Notes: generated from the sequence alone by a model not told the origin. Shown: positions 17,165 through 26,692, counted from the first letter of the stretch. The stretch: 64,000 nucleotides of DNA from Clostridia bacterium (GCA_017395425.1 JAFPUM010000061.1:62001-126000), one strand, 5' to 3'. A program made the numbers and translations.

Positions 17165-18109
17165 TCAGAAAAACGTCGCGACCGGATTTTCCGGGGCATT
17201 GTCAGGCGTGAGAGAAATCAATTTAAGCACTGGTCCCTTGCGACCGTAGATGCGGCTGTGCTTGACGGTAATTTTGGCGGAAATCCGCACCCAGTCTGTG
17301 TCCTTCACGCTGTCGCCGCCGTCCTCGCAGAGCAGACCGCAGTACTGGATATCCTCCACGCAGCAGGTCATGATGGGACGTCCTACAAAGAAACTTCGGG
17401 CAGGCAGCCTGCTGTTTTTATTGACTCTGCCGAGGAAGGTGACAGTCTTGCCGTTGTACTGCATGGTATTCTCACAGAGATCGCGGTAGAACAGCGCATA
17501 ATCGCCGTCCCCGATTTCGATGACAGGTGCGTCGATGTCAAAGGGCAGGGGATCCTCGATGTCGTCATAGGCAATCTGACCGTCGGTGCGTTCATAGACA
17601 ATATCGGCGCGGCGGCTGATGGTGCGCACGAGCTGATGACGCGCCTGAAAATCGGTATCGGGTGTGCAGCGGTTAAATACCACAATGTCGCAGCTGCTGA
17701 GTTTATCCACCACGAGATTGCGCATATTGGCATTGTAGACGTCGATGGTGGTATCATCCACAAACATAAACTCCTGATACACCGCCCAGTCTTCGGGCAT
17801 GAACCGGAAGAGATCGTTCACCAGCCACATACCGTTATATTCAATCATTACGCGGGTGGCGTTGTGCTTACGGCGCAGCGCCTCCAGTTTGTCGGGATTG
17901 ATGCGCTTCCGGTCATCGATCACCTCAATGAACACATCGGGGGACGCGAATTGTGCGGGAGACAACTCCTCTTCCCCTTCCTCACACAGCAGCACCAGCG
18001 TCCGATCCTTGCCGCTTTCAAAGAAACTTTTGTCAGAGAGCGTTTCCTGCAAAAACTTGGTTTTGCCCGCCTCCAGAAATCCGGTAAAAAGATACACGGG
18101 AATGTCCAT
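17165..18109 (-). CDS. G3E (CobW-like) GTPase joined to a YcgQ/DUF1980-like C-terminal domain
   Basis: 314 residues. The N-terminal part has Walker A GFLEAGKT (10-17), a position equivalent to ExxG reading VMIEYNG, and VVFNRCTPD where the guanine-specificity motif is expected. It lacks the CxCC metal motif of most G3E metallochaperones. The last 110 residues (about 205-314), with NGKTVTFLGRVNK, FVGRPIMTCCVED, CGLLCE and DWVRISAKI, look to me like the C-terminal domain of TIGR03943/YcgQ proteins, which accompany a permease and are often under zinc control. A metal-handling protein in the membrane or cytoplasm is the inference. It is the second gene of a pair, 30 bases after the His-rich G3E gene. 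Confidence 0.72.
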   Translation of the reverse strand: MDIPVYLFTGFLEAGKTKFLQETLSDKSFFESGKDRTLVLLCEEGEEELSPAQFASPDVFIEVIDDRKRINPDKLEALRRKHNATRVMIEYNGMWLVNDLFRFMPEDWAVYQEFMFVDDTTIDVYNANMRNLVVDKLSSCDIVVFNRCTPDTDFQARHQLVRTISRRADIVYERTDGQIAYDDIEDPLPFDIDAPVIEIGDGDYALFYRDLCENTMQYNGKTVTFLGRVNKNSRLPARSFFVGRPIMTCCVEDIQYCGLLCEDGGDSVKDTDWVRISAKITVKHSRIYGRKGPVLKLISLTPDNAPENPVATFF

Positions 18110-18139
18110 AGGAAAATCATGCTCCTTTCGGGGGAATGG

Positions 18140-19255
18140 TTACTGCGCGGCGCCGTTTGCCACTGTGAACAGCGCTTTCAGACCCTTCTTGTTCAGTCCG
18201 GTGCCGATGACGCAGAGCTTGCCGATGACATCGGCAGCGCCGAAGCGGATTTCCTTTTCACCGGGTACATAATCAAAGTGAATCCACTGACCGTCCGCTG
18301 TGGCAACAATGCCCTTGGCACGCAGCACCATGCCGTAACGTCCGGTCATGAGTTCGTCGAGACAGTCCTCTACGAAGCCTTGTGTAAACTTTTCGGCGGT
18401 TTCGGTTCCCCAACTGGTAAAGACCTCGTCGGCATGATGATCATGGTGGTGATGGTGATGATGCTCGTGTTCTTCTTCATCGTCATGGTGGTGATGATGA
18501 TGGTGATGCTCGTGTTCCTCGTCTTCATCGTCGTGGTGATGATGGTGGCACTCGCATTCGGGATCGTCGCACTCTTCCCCGTCGTGATGGTGATGATGGT
18601 GATGATGCTTTTCTTTTTCCTTCTGCTCTTCCAGCAGATGCTCAAGCTCTGCCTCAAGCGTGCTGCGCTTTTCCATCGCGGCGAGAATCGCGCTGCCGTC
18701 AAGCTGATCCCACGGGGTCGTGATAAGCGTCGCGTGTTCGTTGAGCGAACGCACAATGGCAACCACATCGTCCAGCTTATCCTGCCGCAGTCCGTCCGTG
18801 CGGGACAGCACCACCGAGGACGCAAATTCAATCTGATTCTGATAGAATTCCGCGAAATTCTTCAGATACATCTTGCACTTGGACGCGTCAATCACCGTGG
18901 TGAATGCGTTGAGTTCCATATCCTCAATGCCCGCGCCCTGTACGGCGCGAATGACGTCGCTAAGCTTGCCCACGCCGGACGGCTCGATGATAATGCGGTC
19001 GGGGTTGTACTGCTCCTTGACCTGTGCCAGCGCCTTGCCGAAATCGCCCACCAGACTGCAGCAGATACAGCCGGAATTCATCTCCGTGATCTGAATGCCC
19101 GCTTCCTTGAGAAATCCGCCGTCAATGCCGATCTGACCAAATTCGTTCTCAATAATCACCAGCATTTCATCATGATATGCCTCTTTGATGAGTTTTTTGA
19201 TGAGCGTGGTTTTGCCGGCTCCCAAAAAGCCGGAGAAAATATCTACTTTTGTCAT
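18140..19255 (-). CDS. G3E (CobW/COG0523) GTPase metallochaperone, His-rich
   Basis: 371 residues. Walker A FSGFLGAGKTTL (8-19), GCICC (Cys63, 65, 66) as the CxCC metal site, IIEPSGVGK and LSRTD in the NKxD position. Between about residues 215 and 275 lies a run of His blocks broken by Asp/Glu and a Cys pair, a clear metal-binding insert, followed by the CobW C-terminal domain (YGMVLRAKGIV and WIHFDYVPGE). COG0523 proteins use GTP to load zinc, nickel or cobalt; His-rich members usually go with zinc or nickel. First gene of the pair with the YcgQ-like fusion. The DNA of the insert is a CAT/GAT low-complexity run (18430-18610). Confidence 0.92.
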   Translation of the reverse strand: MTKVDIFSGFLGAGKTTLIKKLIKEAYHDEMLVIIENEFGQIGIDGGFLKEAGIQITEMNSGCICCSLVGDFGKALAQVKEQYNPDRIIIEPSGVGKLSDVIRAVQGAGIEDMELNAFTTVIDASKCKMYLKNFAEFYQNQIEFASSVVLSRTDGLRQDKLDDVVAIVRSLNEHATLITTPWDQLDGSAILAAMEKRSTLEAELEHLLEEQKEKEKHHHHHHHHDGEECDDPECECHHHHHDDEDEEHEHHHHHHHHDDEEEHEHHHHHHHDHHADEVFTSWGTETAEKFTQGFVEDCLDELMTGRYGMVLRAKGIVATADGQWIHFDYVPGEKEIRFGAADVIGKLCVIGTGLNKKGLKALFTVANGAAQ

Positions 19256-19290
19256 AAGTATCCTGTACCTCCATTTCTTTACAAATCTAT

Positions 19291-19319
19291 ATTATAACAA
19301 ATGCCGTGCTGCAAAACAA
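19291..19319 (-). promoter_or_regulatory. Promoter of the G3E GTPase pair
   Basis: TTGTTT and a perfect TATAAT on the minus strand with a 17-base spacer. I do not see a convincing Zur-type palindrome beside it. Confidence 0.7.
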
Positions 19320-19393
19320 GTGGCAGATGTAAATTTTTTTCGGTGGGCAATGCACACGAATCTGCAAGGCATATGAAATAATGATAAAATATA

Positions 19394-19422
19394 TTGACAT
19401 TTTATGAAAAATATGGTATAAT
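19394..19422 (+). promoter_or_regulatory. Promoter of the first BspA-LRR gene
   Basis: Full consensus TTGACA-17-TATAAT. The region from inside the spacer into the coding sequence (19407-19510) is identical to 23305-23408 upstream of the paralogue. Confidence 0.88.
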
Positions 19423-19442
19423 TATAACACAACATTTTGATG

Positions 19443-19459
19443 TACGCACAGATTGCGTA
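19443..19459 (+). promoter_or_regulatory. Leader hairpin/operator of the first BspA-LRR gene
   Basis: TACGCA-CAGAT-TGCGTA, a perfect 6-bp inverted repeat beginning about 15 bases after the predicted transcription start. It could be a repressor site or a 5' stabilising hairpin. Confidence 0.55.
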
Positions 19460-19486
19460 AGATCAAAGACGAAAGGACATGATGAA

Positions 19487-22400
19487 ATGAGGTTTAAGAA
19501 ATTCTTCGCCGTGCTGCTTGTTGCGGCAATGTTCCTGTCGATGGGAACGGGGGTGTTCCCGCTGCTTGACCGGATACCGATGGTGGCATACGCGGCGGGG
19601 AACAGTGATTTTGTCATCGAAGACGGCGTGCTGACAAAATATAAAGGCAGCGGCGGAGATGTGGTGATACCCAATTCCGTCAAGGAAATCGGCCAGCGGG
19701 CTTTTTCTGGTTGCAAAAAATTGACGAGTGTGATGATACCAGATTCCGTAAAATACATTGCCGGATATTTTTATTTTGATGATGAGTGTGGAGATAACAC
19801 GTACTATGGAGCTTTTAAGGATTGCACGAGCTTGAAGAGTATTACCATACCGGATTCCGTCACGTCAATAGGACCGTGTGCATTTATGGGTTGCAATAGC
19901 TTAACAAGTGTGACAATGCCCAATTCTGTCACGTCAATTAATATGCGCACTTTTTTCAACTGCACAGGCTTAACAAGTGTAACGATATCCAATTCTGTCA
20001 CGTCGATTGGCAAGGAGGCTTTTTATGGCTGCAATAGCTTAACAAGTGTGACAATACCCAATTCTGTCACGTCGATTGACTATTATGCTTTTAAATCTTG
20101 CAGTAGATTGAAAAGCATAACAATACCGGATTCCATTAAATGGATTGGCAATGCCACATTTTTAGGCTGCACGGGATTGACAAGTGTGACGATTGGCAAT
20201 TCCGTCACGTCAATTGGTGAAGATGCTTTTAGAGACTGCACAGGATTAACAAGTGTGACAATACCGGATTCCGTCAAAACGATTGGCTCGAGTGCTTTTT
20301 CCGGTTGCACGGGATTGACAAGTGTGACCATACCAAATTCTGTCACGAAGATTGATATGCGGGCTTTTTCCGGCTGCACGAGATTGACAAATGTGACGAT
20401 ACCAAATTCTGTCACTTCAATCGGCTCAAGTGCTTTTTCCGACTGCACGGGATTGACAAGTGTGGCGATTGGCAATTCTGTCACTTCAATTGGCTCAAGT
20501 GCTTTTTCCGACTGCACGGGATTGACAAGTGTGGCGATTGGCAATTCTGTCACTTCAATTGGCTCAAGTGCTTTTTCCGGCTGCACGGGATTGACAAATG
20601 TGACAATACCAAATTCTGTCACAAAGATTGACAGTTCTGCTTTTTCTGGTTGCACGGGATTGACAAATTTGACGATGTCGGATTCCGTCACTTGGATTGG
20701 CTCGAGTGCTTTTTCCGGCTGCACGGGATTGACCAGTGTGACAATACCAAATTCCGTCACTTCAATTGGCGATTTGGCTTTTTCCGATTGCACGGGATTG
20801 ACAAGTGTGACGATTGGCAATTCCGTCACGTCAATTGGCAAAAGTGCTTTTTATAACTGCACAGGATTGACAAGTGTGACAATACCCAATTCTGTCACAA
20901 AGATTTACAGTTCTGCTTTTTCCGACTGCATGGGATTGACAAATTTGACGATGTCTGATTCCGTCACGTCAATTGGCAAAAGTGCTTTTTATAACTGCAC
21001 AGGATTGACAAGTGTGACAATACCAAATTCCGTCACTTCAATTTACCAGAGTGCTTTTTCCGGCTGCAAGGGATTGACAAGTGTGACGATTGGCAATTCC
21101 GTCACTTGGATTGGCTCGAGTGCTTTTTCCGGCTGTACAGGATTGACAAGTGTGACAATACCAAATTCCGTCACATCAATTGATCAGAGTGCTTTTTCCA
21201 ATTGCAAGGGATTGACAAGTGTGACGATTGGCAATTCCGTCACATCAATTGATCAGTATGCTTTTTCCGGCTGCACGGTTTTGACAAGTGTGACGATTGG
21301 CAATTCCGTCACATCAATTGATCAGTATGCTTTTTCCGGTTGCACGGGATTGACAAGTGTGACAATACCAAATTCCGTCACTTTAATTGGCGCGAGTGCT
21401 TTTTCCAGTTGCACGGGATTGACAAGTGTGACGATTGGCAATTCCGTCAAAACAATTGGCTGGAGTGCTTTTTCCGGCTGCACAGACATAAAAGATGTTT
21501 ATTATTCAGATACAATAGATCATTGGAATAAAATAAATATTGCAAGTTATAACGAGTATTTAACCAGTGCCACTATACATTACAATAGTCCGGCTATTCC
21601 AATAATCTCTTCTATTTCGGTGAAATCAGTTCCAAGTAAAGTAGATTATAATGTCGGCGACACGCTTGACATGACAGGCTTAATTCTCGTTGCCAAATAC
21701 ACCGACGGTTCACCCCAAGAAATCACGGAAGGCTTCACCTGCACGCCCACGGCACTCAATACTGCTGGCTCACAGACCATTACGGTGACGTATGAAGGAA
21801 AGGAAACCTCGTTCGATGTCACTGTTAATGAAGCAAAAGAACTCCGTATCCTCTCCCAGCCGGAGGACACGATTGCCAACGAAGGCGACGATCTCACCTT
21901 CACCATTGTAGCGGAAGGTGACAATATCACCTATAAATGGCAGCAGAGCGACGACAATTGCAAGACGTGGAAGACGCTCACCGACGTGACGGGAGACACG
22001 CTTCAAACCACGCTGACGAAAGAGAACAATCACCGCTGCTTCCAGTGCATTCTGCGCGATTCGCACGGGAACAAGGTGGTTTCCAAGGCGTTCTCGATGG
22101 AATTTCTCACGCTTGAAATTTCGACCCAGCCTGAATCTGTCACGGCAAAAGTCGGCGATCTGATGAGCTTTAAGGTCGTTGCCGAGGGCGACGGACTGAC
22201 CTATCAATGGCAGCTTTCGGACGATCAGGGTCTGACGTGGCGCAACAGCAAGGCGACCGTTGCCAATTATTCCACCACCCTCAGCACCACCAATAACGGA
22301 CGGTTCCTGCGCTGCATTGTGACCGACCAGTACGGCAATTCCGTGACTTCACAAAACGCGTCCATGAAAATTGCCGCCACGCAGCTTCGGATTCTCTCCC

Positions 22401-23188
22401 AGCCGGAGGATACCATTGCGAACGAGGGCGACAGACTGACCTTTACCATCAAGGCACAAGGCGACAATATCACCTATAAATGGCAGCAGAGTGATGACAA
22501 TTGCAAGACGTGGCGGACACTCACGGATGTGACGGGCAACACGCTTTCCACCACGCTGACAAGACAGAACAACCACAGATGTTTCCAGTGCATTCTCCGG
22601 GATTCTCACGGGAACAAGGTGGTTTCCAAGACGTTCTCGATGGAATACGCCTCTATTGTCATTACGGAGCAGCCGTCGCCTGTGACAGCCAAAGAGGGCG
22701 ATCTGGTCAGCTTCAAGATCAAGGCGACCGGCGAAGGACTGACCTATCAATGGCAGCTTTCGGATGATCAGGGCAAGTCGTGGCGCAACAGCAAGGCGAC
22801 TACGCCGAGCTATACCACCACCCTCACCACTGCCAATAACAAGCGGTATCTGCGCTGTATTGTCACAGATCAGTACGGAAACAAATTGAAATCCGACGCG
22901 ACGTATATGAAAATCACATCGCTGAAAATCAGCGGACAGCCCATCAACGCGGAAGCGCCCAAGGGCGGCAAGGTGACGTTCAAGGTAACGGCGTCGGGAC
23001 CGAGCATCACCTATCAGTGGCAGCTCTCTGACGACAAAGGAAAGACCTGGCGCAACAGTTCCACCAAAACCGCGACGTACTCGACCACATTGAGCGACAA
23101 GAACGACGGACGGTATGTCCGCTGCATTGTGACCGACAAGTACGGCAACAGCGTTATCTCCGACCCGGCACGTATGGAAGCCGCGTAA
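19487..23188 (+). CDS. Secreted BspA-type leucine-rich repeat protein with Ig-like domains
   Basis: 1233 residues. Signal peptide (about 1-36, ending VAYA), a conserved cap (NSDFVIEDGVLTKYKGSGG), then 26 LRR_5/BspA repeats of about 23 residues (about 64-668) with the pattern AFxxCTGLTSVTIPNSVTSIG. A Big_3-like domain follows (about 704-780, SVPSKVDYNVGDTLDMTGL) and five Ig-like modules of about 90 residues, each with a YQWQ/YKWQ core and RCI(V/L)xD. No LPxTG or S-layer motif is visible, so wall attachment is unknown. BspA-LRR proteins mediate adhesion to host matrix or to other microbes. The start at 19487 is set by AAAGGA and the signal peptide. It is a paralogue of the next gene. Confidence 0.93.
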   Translation: MRFKKFFAVLLVAAMFLSMGTGVFPLLDRIPMVAYAAGNSDFVIEDGVLTKYKGSGGDVVIPNSVKEIGQRAFSGCKKLTSVMIPDSVKYIAGYFYFDDECGDNTYYGAFKDCTSLKSITIPDSVTSIGPCAFMGCNSLTSVTMPNSVTSINMRTFFNCTGLTSVTISNSVTSIGKEAFYGCNSLTSVTIPNSVTSIDYYAFKSCSRLKSITIPDSIKWIGNATFLGCTGLTSVTIGNSVTSIGEDAFRDCTGLTSVTIPDSVKTIGSSAFSGCTGLTSVTIPNSVTKIDMRAFSGCTRLTNVTIPNSVTSIGSSAFSDCTGLTSVAIGNSVTSIGSSAFSDCTGLTSVAIGNSVTSIGSSAFSGCTGLTNVTIPNSVTKIDSSAFSGCTGLTNLTMSDSVTWIGSSAFSGCTGLTSVTIPNSVTSIGDLAFSDCTGLTSVTIGNSVTSIGKSAFYNCTGLTSVTIPNSVTKIYSSAFSDCMGLTNLTMSDSVTSIGKSAFYNCTGLTSVTIPNSVTSIYQSAFSGCKGLTSVTIGNSVTWIGSSAFSGCTGLTSVTIPNSVTSIDQSAFSNCKGLTSVTIGNSVTSIDQYAFSGCTVLTSVTIGNSVTSIDQYAFSGCTGLTSVTIPNSVTLIGASAFSSCTGLTSVTIGNSVKTIGWSAFSGCTDIKDVYYSDTIDHWNKINIASYNEYLTSATIHYNSPAIPIISSISVKSVPSKVDYNVGDTLDMTGLILVAKYTDGSPQEITEGFTCTPTALNTAGSQTITVTYEGKETSFDVTVNEAKELRILSQPEDTIANEGDDLTFTIVAEGDNITYKWQQSDDNCKTWKTLTDVTGDTLQTTLTKENNHRCFQCILRDSHGNKVVSKAFSMEFLTLEISTQPESVTAKVGDLMSFKVVAEGDGLTYQWQLSDDQGLTWRNSKATVANYSTTLSTTNNGRFLRCIVTDQYGNSVTSQNASMKIAATQLRILSQPEDTIANEGDRLTFTIKAQGDNITYKWQQSDDNCKTWRTLTDVTGNTLSTTLTRQNNHRCFQCILRDSHGNKVVSKTFSMEYASIVITEQPSPVTAKEGDLVSFKIKATGEGLTYQWQLSDDQGKSWRNSKATTPSYTTTLTTANNKRYLRCIVTDQYGNKLKSDATYMKITSLKISGQPINAEAPKGGKVTFKVTASGPSITYQWQLSDDKGKTWRNSSTKTATYSTTLSDKNDGRYVRCIVTDKYGNSVISDPARMEAA
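19680..21490 (+). repeat. Tandem 69-bp repeats encoding the LRR array
   Basis: Twenty-six units of mostly 69 bp. Units around 20418-20556 are near-identical at the DNA level, including the unusual GTGGCGATTGGC variant, showing recent duplication. Confidence 0.9.
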
Positions 23189-23218
23189 TCGATGGCAAAG
23201 CCGTTTGTGCTGCATGAA

Positions 23219-23270
23219 ACAACCCGCCGCCTGACGGATATCTTCGGATATCGGTCGGCGGCGGGTTTTA
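23219..23270 (+). terminator. Terminator after the first BspA-LRR gene
   Basis: AACCCGCCGCC pairs with GGCGGCGGGTT and the stem extends inward through GATATC; a T-run follows. Confidence 0.85.
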
Positions 23271-23291
23271 TTAAAACAATCATAAAAAATA

Positions 23292-23320
23292 TTGACGAAT
23301 ATTAAAAAATATGGTATAAT
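23292..23320 (+). promoter_or_regulatory. Promoter of the second BspA-LRR gene
   Basis: TTGACG-17-TATAAT. Downstream sequence is identical to that of the first paralogue. Confidence 0.87.
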
Positions 23321-23340
23321 TATAACACAACATTTTGATG

Positions 23341-23357
23341 TACGCACAGATTGCGTA
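23341..23357 (+). promoter_or_regulatory. Leader hairpin/operator of the second BspA-LRR gene
   Basis: Exact copy of the TACGCA-CAGAT-TGCGTA inverted repeat at 19443-19459, at the same distance from promoter and start. Confidence 0.55.
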
Positions 23358-23384
23358 AGATCAAAGACGAAAGGACATGATGAA

Positions 23385-26300
23385 ATGAGGTTTAAGAAAT
23401 TCTTCGCCATGCTGCTTGTCGCGGCAATGTTCCTGTCGATGGGAACGGGGCTGTTCCCGCTGCTTGACCGGATGTCCATGGTGGCATACGCGGCGGGGAA
23501 CAGTGATTTCGTCATCGAAGACGGCGTGCTGACAGAATACAAAGGCAGCGGCGGAGATGTGGTGATTCCTGATTCCGTCAAGGAGATTGGCAGTAGTGCT
23601 TTTGCTTATTGTAGTAACTTGAAGAGCGTGACGATACCGAAATCTGTCAAGGAGATTGGCAGTAATGCTTTTTCTGATTGCCGTAGATTGACCAGTATCA
23701 ATGTAAACAGTCAGAATCCGAGCTATACCTCCAAAAACGGTGTTTTGTACAGTAAAGATATGAAAGTGCTGATACAATATCCGTGCGGAAAAACCGGAGC
23801 GTTTGCCACCATACCGGATTCGGTCAGAATCATTGAAGAGGAAGCTTTTGTAAACTGCATCGAATTGACAAGCGTGACAATCCCGGATTCGGTCAGAATC
23901 ATTGAAGAGGAAGCTTTTGTAAACTGCATCGAATTGACAAGCGTGACAATCCCGAATTCCGTCACAGAGATTGGCGATGATGCTTTTTATGGCTGCACGG
24001 GCTTGAAAAAAATCAATGTAAACAGTCAGAATCCGAGTTATACCAGCAAAGACGGTGTTTTGTACAGCAAAGACATGAAAACACTGATACAATATCCGTG
24101 CGGAAAAACCGGAACATTTGCCATTCCGGATTCGGTCAGAACCATTGAAGACGGTGCTTTTTCAAATAGTTCAGGATTGACCGGCATCACCATACCCAAT
24201 TCGGTTCAGTCGATCGGCGGATGTGCTTTTTGGGGCTGCAAGGGATTAAGCAGTATCAGATTACCCGATTCTGTGAAGCACATTGATGATTATGCTTTTT
24301 ATGAGTGTACAGGTCTGACGAATATAACCTTATCGAGTTCCATTAAGAAGATCGGCGAAAGTTCTTTTGAAGGCTGCAATAGCTTGACAAGTGTAACGAT
24401 ACCCAATTCCGTCAAGGAGATTGGTGAGTATGCTTTTGATTATTGCAGCAGCTTGAAGAGTGTGAAAATACCAAACTCTGTCACGGAGATTGGCGATTAT
24501 GCTTTTTGGTATTGCAGCAGCCTGACGGATGTGATAATACCGAATTCCGTCACGGAGATCGGCGAATTGGCTTTTTATGGCTGCACAAGCTTGAAAAAAA
24601 TCAATGTAAACAGTCAGAATCCGAGTTATACCAGCAAAGACGGCGTTTTGTACAGTAAAGATATGTCAGAACTGATTCAGTGTCCGTGTAAAAAATCCGG
24701 CGCATTTTCCATACCGAATTCCGTCACAGAAATTGGCGTAAGAGCTTTTGAAGACTGCACCAGTCTGATCAGTGTCACCATACCGAATTCCATCACAGAA
24801 ATTGGTTATGATGCTTTTTATGGCTGCACAAGTCTGACAAGTGTCAACATACCGAATTCCGTCACAGAAATTGGTGATGATGCTTTTTATGGCTGCACAA
24901 GTCTGACAAGTGTCAACATACCGAATTCCGTCACAGAAATTGGTGATGGTGCTTTTTGTGGCTGCACTGGCTTGAAAAAAATCAACGTAAACAGTCAGAA
25001 TCCGAGTTATACCAGCAAAGACGGTGTTTTGTACAGCAAAGACATGAAAACACTGATACAATATCCGTGCGCCAAGACCGGAACATTTGCCATACCAAAT
25101 ACCGTCAGAACCATTGAAGACGGTGCTTTTGCAGAATGCGCGGGATTGACAGGCGTTACCATACCCAATTCCGTCAAAGAGATAGGCTTTTGGGTTTTTA
25201 ACCACTGCACAGGCTTGACGAGTATCACCATACCGAAATCCGCCACAGATATAGCTGAAAATGTCTTTTACGGTTGTACAAAACTGACTGCAATCCATGT
25301 AAACAGCGAAAATCCAAATTATTCCAGCAAAGACGGCGTCTGGTACAATAAGGAGAAAACCGAACTCATACAATGCCCCATGAAAAAATCCGGAACATTT
25401 ACGATTCCCAATTCCGTCACATGGATTGATCATCTGTCTTTTTCCGGTTGCAAGGGACTGACAAGCGTGACGATACCGAATTCCGTCACATTTATCGGAA
25501 GCGGCGCATTTGAGAACTGCACGGGCTTGAAGCACGTTACCATACCCGATTCGGTGAATTGGATTGGCGACGGCGCATTTTTTGGCTGCACAGGCTTGAC
25601 AAGCGTGATCATACCGGCTTCCGTTGATTCCATTAACCCTGAAGCCAGTGGCATAGAAGACGCTTGCTTTGCGGGCTGCGTCAATCTCAAAGACGTCTAT
25701 TACGGAGATACTGAACTGCAATGGAAAAGACTGATTCATTTCAATGGCATACCGGATATGAACTTAGGCATCAACAAAAACGCAACCATCCATTATAACT
25801 ATGTATCGGAATCTCTTTCCATCACGACCCAGCCGTCACCTGTCACGGCAAAATCCGGCAATACGGTGAGTTTTAAAATCAAAGCCACAGGCGAGGGACT
25901 GACCTATCAATGGCAGCTCTCCGATGATCAGGGCAAGACGTGGCGGGACAGTTCCGCCAAGACCGCTGTGTATTCCACCACGTTGAGCGACAAGAATAAC
26001 GGACGGTATGTCCGCTGCATCGTCACCGATAAGACCGGCAAAGCTGTAAAATCCAACGCGGCTTATATGAAAATCACGTCGCTGAAAATCACAGAGCAGC
26101 CCGCACCCGTGACAGCGAAAGCAGGCGATCCGGTGACATTCAAGGTGACAGCGTCGGGTCCGAGCATCACCTATCAATGGCAGCTCTCCGACGATCAGGG
26201 CAAGACATGGCGAAACAGCAAGGCAACCACCGCCAGCTATTCCACAACCCTCAGCACCGACAACAACGGACGGTATCTGCGCTGCATTGTGACGGATAAG

Positions 26301-26615
26301 TACGGCAATTCCGTCAAGTCGGATGCGGCTTATATGAAGATTACCTCCCTGAAAATCACCAAACAGCCCACCAACGCAAAAGCAGCCAAGGGCAGCAAAG
26401 TAACGTTCAAGGTAACGGCGTCGGGACCGAGCATCACCTATCAGTGGCAGCTCTCCGACGATCAGGGCAAGACGTGGCGGAACAGTTCCACCAAGGCTGC
26501 TACGTACTCCACGACGTTGAATGACAAGAACGACGGACGGTATGTCCGCTGCATTGTGACCGACAAGTATGGCAACAGCGTTATCTCCAACCCGGCACGT
26601 ATGGAAGCCGCGTAA
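23385..26615 (+). CDS. Secreted BspA-type leucine-rich repeat protein with Ig-like domains, paralogue 2
   Basis: 1076 residues. Same signal peptide and cap as the preceding paralogue. The LRR part (about 58-772) is more diverse and is broken five times by a module of about 40 residues of the type VNSQNPSYTSKDGVLYSKDM followed by LIQYPC, a known companion of BspA repeats. Three Ig-like modules close the protein (about 810-1076), ending in nearly the same residues as its neighbour (NPARMEAA versus DPARMEAA). No sorting signal is visible. The likely role is surface adhesion or binding. The start is set by AAAGGA and the signal peptide; a terminator follows. Confidence 0.93.
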   Translation: MRFKKFFAMLLVAAMFLSMGTGLFPLLDRMSMVAYAAGNSDFVIEDGVLTEYKGSGGDVVIPDSVKEIGSSAFAYCSNLKSVTIPKSVKEIGSNAFSDCRRLTSINVNSQNPSYTSKNGVLYSKDMKVLIQYPCGKTGAFATIPDSVRIIEEEAFVNCIELTSVTIPDSVRIIEEEAFVNCIELTSVTIPNSVTEIGDDAFYGCTGLKKINVNSQNPSYTSKDGVLYSKDMKTLIQYPCGKTGTFAIPDSVRTIEDGAFSNSSGLTGITIPNSVQSIGGCAFWGCKGLSSIRLPDSVKHIDDYAFYECTGLTNITLSSSIKKIGESSFEGCNSLTSVTIPNSVKEIGEYAFDYCSSLKSVKIPNSVTEIGDYAFWYCSSLTDVIIPNSVTEIGELAFYGCTSLKKINVNSQNPSYTSKDGVLYSKDMSELIQCPCKKSGAFSIPNSVTEIGVRAFEDCTSLISVTIPNSITEIGYDAFYGCTSLTSVNIPNSVTEIGDDAFYGCTSLTSVNIPNSVTEIGDGAFCGCTGLKKINVNSQNPSYTSKDGVLYSKDMKTLIQYPCAKTGTFAIPNTVRTIEDGAFAECAGLTGVTIPNSVKEIGFWVFNHCTGLTSITIPKSATDIAENVFYGCTKLTAIHVNSENPNYSSKDGVWYNKEKTELIQCPMKKSGTFTIPNSVTWIDHLSFSGCKGLTSVTIPNSVTFIGSGAFENCTGLKHVTIPDSVNWIGDGAFFGCTGLTSVIIPASVDSINPEASGIEDACFAGCVNLKDVYYGDTELQWKRLIHFNGIPDMNLGINKNATIHYNYVSESLSITTQPSPVTAKSGNTVSFKIKATGEGLTYQWQLSDDQGKTWRDSSAKTAVYSTTLSDKNNGRYVRCIVTDKTGKAVKSNAAYMKITSLKITEQPAPVTAKAGDPVTFKVTASGPSITYQWQLSDDQGKTWRNSKATTASYSTTLSTDNNGRYLRCIVTDKYGNSVKSDAAYMKITSLKITKQPTNAKAAKGSKVTFKVTASGPSITYQWQLSDDQGKTWRNSSTKAATYSTTLNDKNDGRYVRCIVTDKYGNSVISNPARMEAA
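23818..23957 (+). repeat. Two tandem copies of one 69-bp LRR unit
   Basis: The unit encoding PDSVRIIEEEAFVNCIELTS occurs twice in succession with almost no DNA change, a recent duplication inside the second LRR gene. Confidence 0.85.
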
Positions 26616-26650
26616 TCGATGGCAATCCATCCGAAGCACCACCAACTGCA

Positions 26651-26692
26651 AGGGCAGTATCACATAAAAAATTATGTGATACTGCCCTTTTT
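26651..26692 (+). terminator. Terminator after the second BspA-LRR gene
   Basis: AGGGCAGTATCACATAA pairs perfectly with its complement across a short A-rich loop, followed by T5. Confidence 0.92.

Noticed and set aside
18430-18610. Low-complexity CAT/GAT run as a sequencing or assembly error
   Set aside because: The frame is kept on both sides and His-rich inserts are normal in COG0523 metallochaperones.
19680-21490. Regularly spaced repeats that could be taken for a CRISPR array
   Set aside because: The 69-bp period is a multiple of three, the frame is open throughout and the product is a BspA leucine-rich repeat protein.
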